64,000 nucleotides of DNA, from contig JAUHWG010000038.1 in assembly GCA_030424595.1 (NCBI GenBank), forward strand, positions 1 to 64,000. The letters are read 5' to 3'. This document shows positions 16,220-25,263 of the stretch, in pieces. The stretch is from Polyangia bacterium (GTDB lineage: Bacteria > Myxococcota_A > Polyangia > Nannocystales > Nannocystaceae). The notes under the pieces were generated by a model. It was given only the letters and a program-made list of their open reading frames with translations. It was not told the DNA's origin and ran no database searches. The first letter of the stretch is position 1. Each line of letters starts with the position of its first letter. The position numbers and the translations under genes were made by a program.

Positions 16220-17086
16220 GTGCGGGTCGAGCTTGTCAGCCTGGCGATCTCCGCGACGCTGGGGATGAGCCCTCCCGCGGCGCAGGGCGACGGTCCAGAG
16301 AGCGGGGCCGCTGCCTCGCCCCTGGCGGCGGAGGCGAGCGGCCCAGGGGGCGCGACCAAGGTGAGCGAGCGCCTGCAGGACCCCGAGGCTCGCCGCTACT
16401 ACGAGGCCGCGAACAGGCACTTCGCGGAGGGTCGCTACGCGCTCGCGGCCCAACAGCTCGGCTTTGCCTACGCGGTCGAGCGTGTGCCCGATCTCCTCCT
16501 CCAGCGGGCGCTGATGCTCGACGCTGCCGGTCGTTGTCGGGAGGGGCTCCCCCTCCTCGAAGATTTTCTCCGGGCCGGGCCGAGCGGGGGGCGAGCGGCC
16601 CGTGCCCAGCGGATGATCGACGACTGTCGCAAGCGGAGCGAGCTCGAGACCACGACGGCCGGAGGAGCCGCGAGTACGGGGCCAGCCCAGGCGCCGAGTC
16701 GGCCGGTCGAGCCTGCGACCGCGGCGGAGTCGGGGGCCGAGGCAGCGCCGACCGTCGTCGACCCTTGGTACCGCGACGTCGCCGGCGGCGTGCTCCTCGG
16801 CGTCGGCCTCGCGGCTTTGACGACCGGGGCGGGCCTGATGATCGCCTCGGGGGCGCCGCGAAGGCGGGCCGCGACGAGCGCCCTGCACAGCGACTACGCC
16901 GACAATCTTCGTCAGGCGACGATTCTCCAGTCCTTCGGCAGCGGCGCGCTGGTGGGCGGCGTGGCGCTGACGATAGGCGCCATCATCCGCTATCGCGGGA
17001 GGCGGCCGGACGCCGAGCGGTGGCCGCGAGCGAGCGCGTGGCTCGACCATCGCGGGGGCGGGGTCGCCCTCCTCGGTCGCTTCTGA
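16220..17086 (+). CDS. TPR-type envelope protein with two membrane spans
   Basis: The 288-residue protein starts at a GTG and has a short hydrophobic N-terminus that could be a signal peptide. Residues about 48-140 form a tetratricopeptide-like helical region (ARRYYEAANRHFAEGRYALAAQQL, broken here for length, is its most typical stretch). A Pro/Ala/Thr-rich linker follows, then two hydrophobic segments (about 187-212 and 233-255) and a basic tail. This pattern is common in myxobacterial envelope proteins of unknown role; a scaffold function is likely but unproven. The frame containing YYEAANRHF shows strong GC3 bias. Confidence 0.75.
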   Translation: MRVELVSLAISATLGMSPPAAQGDGPESGAAASPLAAEASGPGGATKVSERLQDPEARRYYEAANRHFAEGRYALAAQQLGFAYAVERVPDLLLQRALMLDAAGRCREGLPLLEDFLRAGPSGGRAARAQRMIDDCRKRSELETTTAGGAASTGPAQAPSRPVEPATAAESGAEAAPTVVDPWYRDVAGGVLLGVGLAALTTGAGLMIASGAPRRRAATSALHSDYADNLRQATILQSFGSGALVGGVALTIGAIIRYRGRRPDAERWPRASAWLDHRGGGVALLGRF

Positions 17087-17149
17087 GGCGCTCGGGGTCC
17101 CAAGAGGGGATGCGCTGCGGTGACGGACTCACCTGTGTTCGGGTCCGAG

Positions 17150-17400
17150 AACGCAGCGAGTAGGGAAGGCGCCCGAGACAGCGAGGGGAAGGCAGCCGAC
17201 ACCGCCAAGGGAGGGCGCCCCGACAGCGAGGGGAGGCCCCGACGCCGGGAACCATCCGACGCTGCGAAGGGGGAGGGTGCCCGAGACGGGAGGGGGAGGG
17301 CGCCGACAGAGCGAGGTGAGGGGTGCCCGAGACAGCGAGGGGGAGGACGCCTGCGTAGGCATCCAACACGGCGAAGGGGGAGGGCGCTGCGGCCCGTCCC
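17150..17400. repeat. Degenerate GC-rich repeats
   Basis: This part of the gene-free interval 17087-17479 consists of imperfect copies of a unit around GCCCGAGACAGCGAGGGG, spaced irregularly at about 27-60 bases, with A/G-rich connectors such as GGCGAAGGGGGAGGG. I see no gene in it. It lies downstream of the nitrite/sulfite reductase stop (minus strand) and of the TPR gene (plus strand). Confidence 0.6.
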
Positions 17401-17479
17401 CCTCCTTTCGATCTGCCTGAACGGACAGGTCGTTGTCGGCGACCTGGCCACCTCGGCCAGGCTCACCGGGCTCACCGTC

Positions 17480-19237
17480 CTAGGCCGCGCACTCGCCGTC
17501 GCCGATGGCGACCGCGAAGGCGCTGTCCTTGCCGAGGTCCTTGAGGTCCTCGTCGCGGATGTTGGAGAAGTCGCTCTTGAGGACGATGTCCCCGAGCGCC
17601 GCGATGACGTCGGCCTTGTTCACCCGCGAGAAGAAGGCGCGGGGCTCCTCGCCCTCCTCGCGATCGTCGCGGTAGAGGTCGAGCAGGGCCAGGAGCGCCT
17701 CGCCAGCGCGCTGGGCCGGGATCTTGACGATGTGCTTGCCGAAGCGCACGCCGTCCTCGTCAAAGCCGCCGCCCAGGTGGAGCTGGTACTCCGGGACCTG
17801 CTTGCCGCCGCCGATGTGGCGCACCGTCCCGTGGAAGCCGATCGCCGCGACGTGGTGCTGCCCGCAGGAGTTGGGGCAGCCCGAGATCTTGATGTCGAGC
17901 TCGCGAGTGAGCTCGACGCTGTCAGCCGAGGCGCCCGGCTTCTTCAGGAAGCGGGTGAGGTGGGAGGCGAGGCCCATGCTCGAGGTGACCGCGAGGTTGC
18001 AGGTGTCGGCGCCGGGGCAGGAGACGATGTCGTGGATCGTGTTGGCGCCGGCGTCGGCGAGGCCGATCTCCTGCAGGGCGACGTAGAGGTGGGGCAGGGC
18101 GGCGGTGCGGACCCAGCGGATCATCAAGTTTTGCCGGTTGCCGGTGCGCAGCGTGCCGTCGGAGAAGGTCTCGACGATGTCGGCGAGGGCCCGGAATTGG
18201 TCGCTCGTCACGTCGCCGCGGTGGAGCTTGACGGTGACCGTCGCGAAGCCCGACTGCTTCTGCGGGTCGACGCAGCGCAGCCACGCCCGGTAGTCGCTGT
18301 CGTCCTCGGCGGCCTTGGGCGTCGCCATCGCGGCCGGGTTCGCCGGCGGGGCGCTCTCCTCAGGCGGCAGCTCGATCGCCTGGACCAGGCGTCCCGCGGC
18401 GCGGATCTTCTCGACCTCGGCCTCGTAGGCGGCGACGAAGCCCTCGGGCTTGAGCTTCTTCATCACGTACTTGAGGCGGGCGCGGGCCTTGTTCTTGCGG
18501 TTCCCCAAGAGCCCGAACATGCGGACGATCGCCTCGATCCGGCCGAGGATCTCGTCGGCGGGGATGAAGTCGTGGAGGCGATAGCCCGGCCTCGGGCTCG
18601 TGCTCAGGCCGCCGGCGACGAAGACCTCGAAGCCGCGGACGCCGTCCTTGATCTTCGCCCGCAGGCCGACGTCGTTGATCGCGGTCTGGGCGTGGTCCTC
18701 GTGGGTGCAGCCCTCAAAGGCGACCTTGAACTTGCGCGGCAGATCGTTGGCCCAGGGCGCCCGCAGGCAGAGGCGGACGGTCGCCTGGAAGTAGGGGGTG
18801 ACGTCGAAGGGCTCGGTCGGCGAGACCCCGGCGAAGGGGCAGGCGGTGATGTTGCGGACCGTGTTGCCGCAGGCCTCGACCGTGGTCACGCCGGCGTCGG
18901 CGAAGCGGGCCATCGCCGCCGAGGCGTCGCTCAGCTTGACGTTGTGGAACTGGATGTTCTGCCGCGTGGTGACGTGGCCCTTCTTCCAGGCCGTGTACTC
19001 GTCGGAGACGTCTGCGGAGACGCGGAGCGCCTTGGCGCTCATGATGCCGCCGGGGAACTTGACCCGGATCATCTGCACGTCGGTCTGGCGCTGGCCGTAG
19101 ACGCCGCGCGTCAGGCGGTAGGCGCGAAAGTCCGCGGCCGAGAGCTCGCCGCGCTCGAAGGACTCGAGGATCCGGACGAACTCCTCGACGTCTTCGGGGC
19201 GGGCGTAGTGCGTGTCGTGGCGAGCTTCTTGAGCCAT
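17480..19237 (-). CDS. Siroheme nitrite/sulfite reductase
   Basis: The 585-residue protein has the two ferredoxin-like half-domains and two 4Fe-4S/siroheme halves of the nitrite/sulfite reductase family. The cluster ligands are Cys407 and Cys413 (CPGADTC) and Cys454 and Cys458 (CPNSC). Substrate-side basic residues are seen in TTRQNIQFHNV and TGNRQNLMIRWV. It reduces sulfite to sulfide or nitrite to ammonia with six electrons; sequence alone does not settle which. No sulfate-activation or nitrite-transport gene is adjacent. The start at 19237 has GAGGAA eight bases upstream, and a small palindrome sits just beyond it. Confidence 0.93.
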   Translation of the reverse strand: MAQEARHDTHYARPEDVEEFVRILESFERGELSAADFRAYRLTRGVYGQRQTDVQMIRVKFPGGIMSAKALRVSADVSDEYTAWKKGHVTTRQNIQFHNVKLSDASAAMARFADAGVTTVEACGNTVRNITACPFAGVSPTEPFDVTPYFQATVRLCLRAPWANDLPRKFKVAFEGCTHEDHAQTAINDVGLRAKIKDGVRGFEVFVAGGLSTSPRPGYRLHDFIPADEILGRIEAIVRMFGLLGNRKNKARARLKYVMKKLKPEGFVAAYEAEVEKIRAAGRLVQAIELPPEESAPPANPAAMATPKAAEDDSDYRAWLRCVDPQKQSGFATVTVKLHRGDVTSDQFRALADIVETFSDGTLRTGNRQNLMIRWVRTAALPHLYVALQEIGLADAGANTIHDIVSCPGADTCNLAVTSSMGLASHLTRFLKKPGASADSVELTRELDIKISGCPNSCGQHHVAAIGFHGTVRHIGGGKQVPEYQLHLGGGFDEDGVRFGKHIVKIPAQRAGEALLALLDLYRDDREEGEEPRAFFSRVNKADVIAALGDIVLKSDFSNIRDEDLKDLGKDSAFAVAIGDGECAA

Positions 19238-19250
19238 GATAGATTCCTCG

Positions 19251-19265
19251 TTACCTTTGGGGTAA
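19251..19265 (-). promoter_or_regulatory. TTACC-N5-GGTAA palindrome upstream of the reductase gene
   Basis: A 5-bp inverted repeat with a 5-base spacer lies 14-28 bases upstream of the start codon, immediately before the ribosome binding site, in an unusually A/T-rich stretch (19250-19370). This position would suit a repressor operator or a 5' UTR element. There is no direct evidence of what binds. Confidence 0.35.
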
Positions 19266-19372
19266 ATGACGGCGCAGCGTGGCGCATCAGATCCCGATGT
19301 CGGGGAGACTAGGCGTTACAAGGTGCTCCTTCAACAAAAAGCGCCGTCGACAAAACAACATGGAATGTGTGC

Positions 19373-20005
19373 TTATCTCTCCCCCGAGGGGTCTGGGTGG
19401 GGGAGAGCTCGGAGCAGCCGACGCTGGAGCTCGGGGTCACCGCTGGCCTCCACCTCGCCTGTCGGGCGGATCCGCAGCTCCATCGCCGCCGGTCTCCGCC
19501 ACAGCTCGGGCGCGGCGTATCGGTCGCTGAGATGATGGAGCGTCTGGTTTGTCGAGCCGATGAAGGCTCGACCGCCGCGCAGGGGCTCCCGCCGCCGGGG
19601 ATCGAAGCGGCCGCAGACGAAGGTGTCGACGTTCGCGCAGAGCGCCGCGAAACCCGGGAGCTGCGCGGCTTCCCCCCAGGTGTAGCCGGTGAACACGAGC
19701 ACTCCGAGGCCCCGGGGCCGGACTGCGGCGGCGAGCGCGGCGACCCCGGCGAGCTGTTCGAGGGGCTCGCCCCCGACCACCGTCAGGCCGACGACGCCGT
19801 GATCTCGAGCGGCCGCGGCGAGCTCTGTGACGAGCCTGTCGACGGACATTCGATCTCCGCCGGCCGCGTCAAAGAGCTCGGGGTTGCAGCAGCCCGGGCA
19901 CTTCAGCGAGCAGCCCTGGACCCAGAGCGCGAAGCGCCGACCGGGCCCCTCTGCCTCGGTGATGGCGATTCGATGAGCGATCCGCAGGGATGGCGCCGCG
20001 TCCAT
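19373..20005 (-). CDS. Radical SAM protein, NrdG/activase-like
   Basis: The 210-residue protein has a CxxxCxxC cluster motif (Cys32, Cys36, Cys39 in GCSLKCPGC), placed as in the small activases of anaerobic ribonucleotide reductase. GGEPLEQ and VLVFTGYTWGE also follow that family. NrdG makes the glycyl radical on NrdD; no nrdD gene is in the window, so the partner is unknown and other activase roles are possible. The gene ends 135 bases upstream of the nitrite/sulfite reductase start on the same strand. Confidence 0.8.
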   Translation of the reverse strand: MDAAPSLRIAHRIAITEAEGPGRRFALWVQGCSLKCPGCCNPELFDAAGGDRMSVDRLVTELAAAARDHGVVGLTVVGGEPLEQLAGVAALAAAVRPRGLGVLVFTGYTWGEAAQLPGFAALCANVDTFVCGRFDPRRREPLRGGRAFIGSTNQTLHHLSDRYAAPELWRRPAAMELRIRPTGEVEASGDPELQRRLLRALPHPDPSGER

Positions 20006-20122
20006 CGTTCGTCGGTCCTCGGCCGCTGCCCGCCGCGCTGCGGGGACAGAGGCGTTCTCCCCGGCGAGGCTCGCGTAGATCCAGGCCCCGGGGAGGGCGA
20101 GGCCGCGAGCCGAGACGCCGGC

Positions 20123-20698
20123 CTAGGCCGCGGCGTCCTGCTTCTCTTCGCGGAGGCGGATGGTGTTCTGGTTCTCGGGGAATCGGCCGCGTATGTCCCG
20201 GTAGAACTCGCGGATCAGATCCATGTCCTTTGAGACATCTCCGCTGGGGATGACGAAGCCGCCGATGCCAGCCTCGCGCTTGCCGTAGTCGAGGTAGCCG
20301 AGGGCGATCGGCACCTCGGCGGTCGTGGCGATCCAGTAGAAGCCGGACTTCCAGTGGTCGACGGCCTTGCGGGTGCCCGAGGGGGGGACGGCGAGGATCA
20401 TCGACTCCGACTCGCGGAGGTGCTGCGCCGCCTGCTCGACGAGGTTATGTGAGGCGCTCCGCTCGACCGGGATCCCGCCGACCGCTCGCATCAACCAGCC
20501 GAAGGGGCCCTGGAAGAGCGTGTGCTTGCCGAGCCACCGGACCTTGATGCCGAGCTCGGTCGCGGTCGCCAGCATGAAGACGAGGTCCCAGTTGCTGGTG
20601 TGGGGGGCAGCGATCGCGACAAACTTGGGGTGGTCGATCGTTCCGCGGACGGACCAACCGTTGAGCTTGAGCCAGGTGCGGGCGAGGAGGCGCTTCAT
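20123..20698 (-). CDS. 1-acyl-glycerol-3-phosphate acyltransferase-like protein
   Basis: The protein is 191 residues from the ATG at 20698, chosen because GGAG sits about ten bases upstream; an upstream ATG would add twelve residues. The acyltransferase motif HTSNWD (His33, Asp38) is intact, and the second region reads PSGTRK where many relatives have EGTR. GGIPVERS fits the third motif. The short length and HTSNWD form match a small bacterial PlsC-like group. It likely transfers an acyl chain to a glycerophosphate-type acceptor at the inner membrane. It lies 117 bases upstream of the radical SAM gene on the same strand. Confidence 0.85.
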   Translation of the reverse strand: MKRLLARTWLKLNGWSVRGTIDHPKFVAIAAPHTSNWDLVFMLATATELGIKVRWLGKHTLFQGPFGWLMRAVGGIPVERSASHNLVEQAAQHLRESESMILAVPPSGTRKAVDHWKSGFYWIATTAEVPIALGYLDYGKREAGIGGFVIPSGDVSKDMDLIREFYRDIRGRFPENQNTIRLREEKQDAAA

Positions 20699-20770
20699 CG
20701 GGGAGACTCCAGAGGGCGGCATCCTACACCACACGGCGAGGGCCTCGCGCAGCCCCGACAGTCTCCATAG

Positions 20771-20833
20771 GCGGAGCGGACGTTCCAGACGGAGCGGACG
20801 TTCCAGACGGTCCAGACGGTCCAGACGGTAAAA
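20771..20833. repeat. 18-bp/9-bp minisatellite
   Basis: The unit GGAGCGGACGTTCCAGAC occurs twice in tandem and is followed by GGTCCAGAC twice and a final GGT. The tract lies between the acyltransferase gene and the terminator of the receiver gene. Confidence 0.8.
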
Positions 20834-20837
20834 TTGA

Positions 20838-20861
20838 CGAAGCCCGCGCTGTGGCGGGCTT
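20838..20861 (-). terminator. Intrinsic terminator of the kinase-tryptophanase-receiver operon
   Basis: AAGCCCGC at 20840-20847 pairs with GCGGGCTT at 20854-20861. Read on the minus strand the hairpin is followed by CGTCAATTTTACC, a short T-containing tract. A further hairpin (20911-20918 with 20928-20935) lies closer to the receiver stop codon at 20950. Confidence 0.55.
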
Positions 20862-20949
20862 GTCGGCGGAAGCTCGTAGAGCTTCAGGGTCCGGTCTCAG
20901 GCCGGTGGTCGGCGGAGATGAGAGGAGTCTCCGCCGGGCCGGCCTCGGC

Positions 20950-21417
20950 TTAGGCGCCGAGGATCCGGAAGGAGGGGACGTCGAGCCCCGCGTCCTTGTA
21001 GTACTTGCGCGCGCCCTCGCGGACCAAGGCCTTGAGGTCCTCGGCGTTCCAGGGCTTGGTCACGTACTTCCAGAGCAGCCCCTCGTTGACCCCGCGGATC
21101 ACCGCGTTGATGTCGGCGTAGCCGGTCAAGAGGATGCGGATCGTCGTCGGGTTGATCTCCTTGATGTGGGAGAAGAGCTCGATGCCCGTCATGTGGGGCA
21201 TCCGCTGGTCCGAGACGACCATGTGAATGTCATTCGCCTTGAAGAGCTCGAGGGCGTCCGGACCGCTGGTCGCGGTGTAGATCCGGAAGAGCCCGCGGAA
21301 GCTCTCTTCGAGCGTGGTCACGATCGACTTCTCGTCGTCGACGATCAGCAGGCCCAAGCTCGCGAGCTTTGAGTCAGCCTGAACCTGACCGGTCTTTTTG
21401 AAACTTTTCCAACCCAT
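20950..21417 (-). CDS. Stand-alone receiver-domain response regulator
   Basis: The 155-residue protein is a single REC domain with short extensions. The acidic pair is Asp27-Asp28 (LIVDDE), the phosphoacceptor Asp70 (VVSDQRMP), Thr98 (LLTGYAD) and Lys121 (VTKPW). QRMP and TGYAD are typical of receivers that pair with hybrid or HD-GYP-type systems. There is no output domain, so it acts by protein contact or phosphorelay. A strong AAGGAG overlaps the tryptophanase stop codon and places this as the third gene of the operon, 17 bases after tnaA. The kinase two genes upstream is its obvious partner. Confidence 0.93.
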   Translation of the reverse strand: MGWKSFKKTGQVQADSKLASLGLLIVDDEKSIVTTLEESFRGLFRIYTATSGPDALELFKANDIHMVVSDQRMPHMTGIELFSHIKEINPTTIRILLTGYADINAVIRGVNEGLLWKYVTKPWNAEDLKALVREGARKYYKDAGLDVPSFRILGA

Positions 21418-21434
21418 CTGTGGAACCTCTCTCC

Positions 21435-22820
21435 TTACAGGTAGCGGAACGTCGACGAGAAGTGGCGGATGCCCTCTGCCTCGTGGTCGAAGCAGATCCC
21501 GCGCTTCATGCGTGTCCCCTTCTCCTCCCGGACAGTACGGATGACATCAGCGACATACTCAAGATGCTCGAAAGTGTACACCCTGCGGGGGATGGTGAGC
21601 CGGCAAAGATCGAGCGCCGGTCGGATGTTCTCACCTGTGTCAGGGTCGCGCCCGGTGAGCACGGCGCCGACTTCGACAGCGCGCACACCACCCTCCTTGT
21701 ATAGCTCAGCGCAGAGGAGTTGCGCGGGGAACTCGTCGTCGGGCACATGTGTAAAGAAGCGGCGGGCGTCGATGAACACCGCGTGACCGCCGATCGGCTC
21801 GACGACCGGGATCCCGTAGCTCTGGAGGAGCTCTCCCAGCCGGCGGACCTGGCCGATCCGGTAGGCGAGGTAGGTCTCGTCGACGACTTCGCGCAGGCCC
21901 TGGGCCAGCATCTCCATGTCGCCGCCGGACATCCCGCCGTAGGTGAAATACCCCTCAAAGATGATCGCCGGGGTCTTGAGGCGCTCGTAGAGGTCCGGAT
22001 CGCGGCAGGCGATGAAGCCTCCCATCGGCACGATCGCGTCCTTCTTGGCGCTCATCGTGCAGGCGTCGGCATAGCTCATCATCTCGTGGATGATCTCGAT
22101 CACCGGCTTGTCCTGGTAGCCGGGCTCGCGGAGCTTGATGAAGTAGGCGTTCTCGGCGAAGCGAGCGGCGTCGAAGACCAGCGGCAGGCCGTGGGCCGAG
22201 GCGAGCGCCCTGACGTCGCGGATGTTCTGCATCGACACCGGCTGACCGCCGCCCGAGTTGCAGGTGATCGTCATCAAGATGTAGGCGATGTGGCGAGCGC
22301 CGTACTTCTCGATCACCTGCTCGAGCTTGGAGACGGCGACGTTCCCCTTGAAGGGGTAGTTGCCCTCGGAGGTCTTGCCGGCGTCGATCGTGCAGTCGAT
22401 CGCCCGCCCCTCCGCCAGCTCGATGTGGGCCTTGGTGGTGTCGAAGTGGGTGTTCCCCGGGACGAACATGTGCCGGCGGATGAGCACGTAGTTCAGCACC
22501 TGCTCCGCCGCCCGGCCCTGGTGGACCGGGATCGTGTAGGGGAAGCCCATGGTCTCCTGGATCTGCTGCTGCATCTCCTCGAAGGACCGAGAGCCGGCGT
22601 AGCTCTCGTCGCCCAACATCGATCGCGAGAGCTGCGACGCGGAGATGGCCCCGGTGCCGCTGTCGGTCAGGAGATCGATATAGACGTCGGCGGACCGAAG
22701 TCGAAAGACGTTGAGCCCAGCCGCTTGGATGCGCTTGAGACGCTCCTCGCGGGGGGGCAAGCTGATCGGCTCGATAACCTTCGAGCGATACGGAATGATC
22801 AGGCGTTCCCTACTCCTCAT
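21435..22820 (-). CDS. tnaA: Tryptophanase
   Basis: The 461-residue protein belongs to the tryptophanase/tyrosine phenol-lyase family. The PLP site SAKKDAIVPMGG (Lys260 inferred as the Schiff-base lysine) has the tryptophanase form. FDAARFAENAYFI, HQGRAAEQVL and the C-terminal RHFSSTF also agree. The enzyme splits L-tryptophan to indole, pyruvate and ammonia. Its ATG overlaps the stop of the sensor kinase gene as ATGA, and the receiver gene follows directly. No tnaC-like leader or tryptophan permease is present. The last 100 codons or so are visibly less GC-rich than the neighbouring genes. A tyrosine phenol-lyase activity is less likely but not excluded. Confidence 0.93.
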   Translation of the reverse strand: MRSRERLIIPYRSKVIEPISLPPREERLKRIQAAGLNVFRLRSADVYIDLLTDSGTGAISASQLSRSMLGDESYAGSRSFEEMQQQIQETMGFPYTIPVHQGRAAEQVLNYVLIRRHMFVPGNTHFDTTKAHIELAEGRAIDCTIDAGKTSEGNYPFKGNVAVSKLEQVIEKYGARHIAYILMTITCNSGGGQPVSMQNIRDVRALASAHGLPLVFDAARFAENAYFIKLREPGYQDKPVIEIIHEMMSYADACTMSAKKDAIVPMGGFIACRDPDLYERLKTPAIIFEGYFTYGGMSGGDMEMLAQGLREVVDETYLAYRIGQVRRLGELLQSYGIPVVEPIGGHAVFIDARRFFTHVPDDEFPAQLLCAELYKEGGVRAVEVGAVLTGRDPDTGENIRPALDLCRLTIPRRVYTFEHLEYVADVIRTVREEKGTRMKRGICFDHEAEGIRHFSSTFRYL

Positions 22821-24919
22821 TGAACCTCCGCGACGGCCGCCTGCGTGCTCTGTTGCTCCGGTGGTGCCGGCTCTTCCGGCTCTTCCGGCTGACTGGTTGG
22901 TATCCGGATCGAGAATACTACTCCAACGCCGTTCTCGTTTGGATCAACGGCGATCTTACCGTGGTGATCGGAGATGATCCGATAGCTGATCGAGAGGCCG
23001 AGTCCGGTCCCTTTGCCCACTGGTTTGGTCGTGAAGAACGGATCGAAGACCTTGGTGCGGATGTGCTCAGGGATCCCGTGTCCGCTGTCGCGCACGAAGA
23101 TCTCGACGAAGCCGTCGAGCTCGCGGGTCATCACGGTGACATCGCTCCCCGCGGGCGAAGCGTCGATGGCGTTGTTCACCAGGTTGAGCACGACTTGGTT
23201 GAGCTTGGCTGGGAAGCAGGGGTAGGGCCGCTCGAGGTTGAGGTCGGCGATCAGGTTCACCGACTGCTCGCGGGCGGGCTCGCGGAGGATCATCATCGTC
23301 TGACGGATCCCCTCGTCGATGTCCGCCTCTTGGAAGCCGGCCTCGTCGAGGCGAGAGAAGTTGCGGAGGCCGAGGACGATCTCAGCGACGCGGCCCAGGC
23401 CGATGAAGCTCTCGTCGAGCAGGGTCTGGACCCGGACCATCAGCTCGACCAGGCTGCCCTCGGTCATCTTCTTGGCCTGGCCGACGTAGTCGAGGAACTG
23501 GAGGACGAGGCCGAGGCGCTCCTCGCCGGTGAGGCTGTTGAGATCGGCTGTGACCTCTTTGACGTCATCACGGAGGTCGGGGTCGGCCTGGAGCGCCTCG
23601 AAGAGATCGTCTGCGACCTTGAGGCGATCCTCGAGGGGAGCCTCTTCGTCGGCGAGGAATTCCTCGACCATGAGGCGGCGGTGGGCTGAGGCGATCCGCT
23701 CGCTGGCGAGGTGGGTGTTGTTGCGGGTGAAGGCGAGGGGGTTGTTGATCTCGTGGGCGACGCCGGCGGTGAGCTGGCCGAGGCTCGCGAGCTTCTCGCT
23801 CTGGACCAGCTGGGCCTGGGTGTCCTTGAGCTCCGCGAGGTGGTTCTCCAAGCCCTCGTAGAGCGCGTTGTTCTCGATGCAGACCGCGGCCTGGCTGGTC
23901 AGCGAGGTCGACAGCTCGGTCGCGAGCTGATCAAAGGGGATGATGTCGCGGCACAGGTGCGGCGGCGCGGCCAGGCGCTCGTCGGAGCCCCGCTTGTTGA
24001 TCAGCTGGACGACGCCCATGACCTCGCCCTGCTGGTTCTTCATCGGCAGGACCAGCATCGACTGGGTGCGGTAGCCGGTCTGCTTGTCGAAGCCCTTGTT
24101 GAAGGAGTAGGGCGTGTCCTCGGGGATCTTGTAGACGTCCGAGATGTTGAGCAGCTGACCCGAGCAGGCGACGTAGCCGGCGAGGGTCTTGGTGTTCATC
24201 GGCATCGTGAAGCGGACGAGCGCCGGGGTCTCGATCGAGTCGTTCTGGGCGACCGTAAAGCGGAGGAGCTTGGCCCCCGCGGGCGCGTCCTCGACGAGGA
24301 AGAGGGAGCCAGCGTCGGCGCCGGTCAGCTCGCGGAGCGAGTGGAGGATCCGCTCGAGCAGCCGCTCGTAGTCCCGCTCGGTGGAGAGGGCGACGCCGAT
24401 CCGGTTGAGCTCGTGGATCTGGGCGGAGCGGACCAGCAGCTCGCTCTCGAGGTACTGGGTCTCGCACTCGTAGCTGACCTCGCGGATGGCCCCGCGGAGG
24501 GCCCGGGCGAGGGGGGCGGGGCCGGCGCTCGGCGAGATGATCGCGGTGAGCAGGGCGTCGGGCAGGGAGTCGTGGTCGAGCGGCCGGTCGGTCACGGCGA
24601 CGAGGCGCATCGGCACCATCGACGCGGTCTGGCTCGGGATCTTCGAACCTGTCTCTAGGAGAAGATCGTCGATGATGCCGACCAGCGGCTGGGTCAGCTC
24701 GGCGTCGGCGCAGAGGCTCAGGAGTTCAGCGCCGGAGACCGTACGCGCTTCGGCCCGGAGGCTCACGAGGGCTGCGCTCTCCGGGCGCCCTGCGAAACCA
24801 GACGAGTGGACGATGAGAGGTGCGGTCGAGGTGTTGACAGGTCTAGCCACGGCGTTGCTGAGGGCTCTGATTATAGGGAAGCCTCCGGAGGCTGGATACT
24901 CGTCGGCGTCAGCAGGCAT
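22817..24919 (-). CDS. Soluble GAF-domain sensor histidine kinase
   Basis: The protein is 700 residues from the ATG at 24919, which has GAGGGGCG upstream (a TTG at 24925 is the alternative). Domains in order: an N-terminal segment (about 30-150) like a degenerate receiver lacking the phosphoacceptor; a GAF domain (about 165-350); a coiled coil; an H box [11 protein letters not shown] with His389; an unusually long helical insert (about 405-500) before RNFSRLDE; and an ATPase domain with [26 protein letters not shown] and GKGTGLGLS. There are no membrane spans, so the signal is probably cytoplasmic and read by GAF. It is the first gene of the operon with tnaA and a receiver. Confidence 0.94.
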   Translation of the reverse strand: MPADADEYPASGGFPIIRALSNAVARPVNTSTAPLIVHSSGFAGRPESAALVSLRAEARTVSGAELLSLCADAELTQPLVGIIDDLLLETGSKIPSQTASMVPMRLVAVTDRPLDHDSLPDALLTAIISPSAGPAPLARALRGAIREVSYECETQYLESELLVRSAQIHELNRIGVALSTERDYERLLERILHSLRELTGADAGSLFLVEDAPAGAKLLRFTVAQNDSIETPALVRFTMPMNTKTLAGYVACSGQLLNISDVYKIPEDTPYSFNKGFDKQTGYRTQSMLVLPMKNQQGEVMGVVQLINKRGSDERLAAPPHLCRDIIPFDQLATELSTSLTSQAAVCIENNALYEGLENHLAELKDTQAQLVQSEKLASLGQLTAGVAHEINNPLAFTRNNTHLASERIASAHRRLMVEEFLADEEAPLEDRLKVADDLFEALQADPDLRDDVKEVTADLNSLTGEERLGLVLQFLDYVGQAKKMTEGSLVELMVRVQTLLDESFIGLGRVAEIVLGLRNFSRLDEAGFQEADIDEGIRQTMMILREPAREQSVNLIADLNLERPYPCFPAKLNQVVLNLVNNAIDASPAGSDVTVMTRELDGFVEIFVRDSGHGIPEHIRTKVFDPFFTTKPVGKGTGLGLSISYRIISDHHGKIAVDPNENGVGVVFSIRIPTSQPEEPEEPAPPEQQSTQAAVAEVQ

Positions 24920-25209
24920 GGTCAAAGTCGCCCCTCGCAGCCCGCAGGAAGATCCCGCGCGCGCTCCTGCTCTCGGCGAGCCGCTCGACTCGGCCGACCC
25001 TCGGGGTCGAGCCCGGTACAGCGCGTTTCGCCCGAGAAGAGAGGACCGTCGATCGCGGCGTCAGGGCGGCGGTCACCGCCGGCTCTTCGCGGGCGGACAT
25101 CGGCAGGAGGACGCGGGCGGGTCCTGGCGATCCTGCGGCTGCGCTCGGATGAGCGCAGGACAAGGGACAAGGAACAGCGAAAAAGGAACAGGGAAAAGGA
25201 ACAGGGAAC
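24920..25209 (-). promoter_or_regulatory. Upstream region of the kinase operon
   Basis: This 290-base gap between the kinase start and the terminator of the next gene should contain the operon promoter; I cannot point to convincing -35 and -10 boxes. Its distal part (25157-25209) holds a purine-rich repeat, GGAACAGGGAAAA-like, three to four times. Confidence 0.4.
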
Positions 25210-25242
25210 AAAAAAAGGCCCCCGTCGCGAGGCGACGAGGGC
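25210..25242 (-). terminator. Intrinsic terminator of the Roadblock-like gene
   Basis: On the minus strand a GC-rich stem (25232-25242 with 25218-25228, one mismatch, loop CTC) is followed by an uninterrupted run of seven T (25216-25210). It sits 21 bases past the stop codon at 25264. This is the clearest rho-independent terminator in the window. Confidence 0.85.
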
Positions 25243-25263
25243 TCCTCTTTCGTCGACCCTAGC

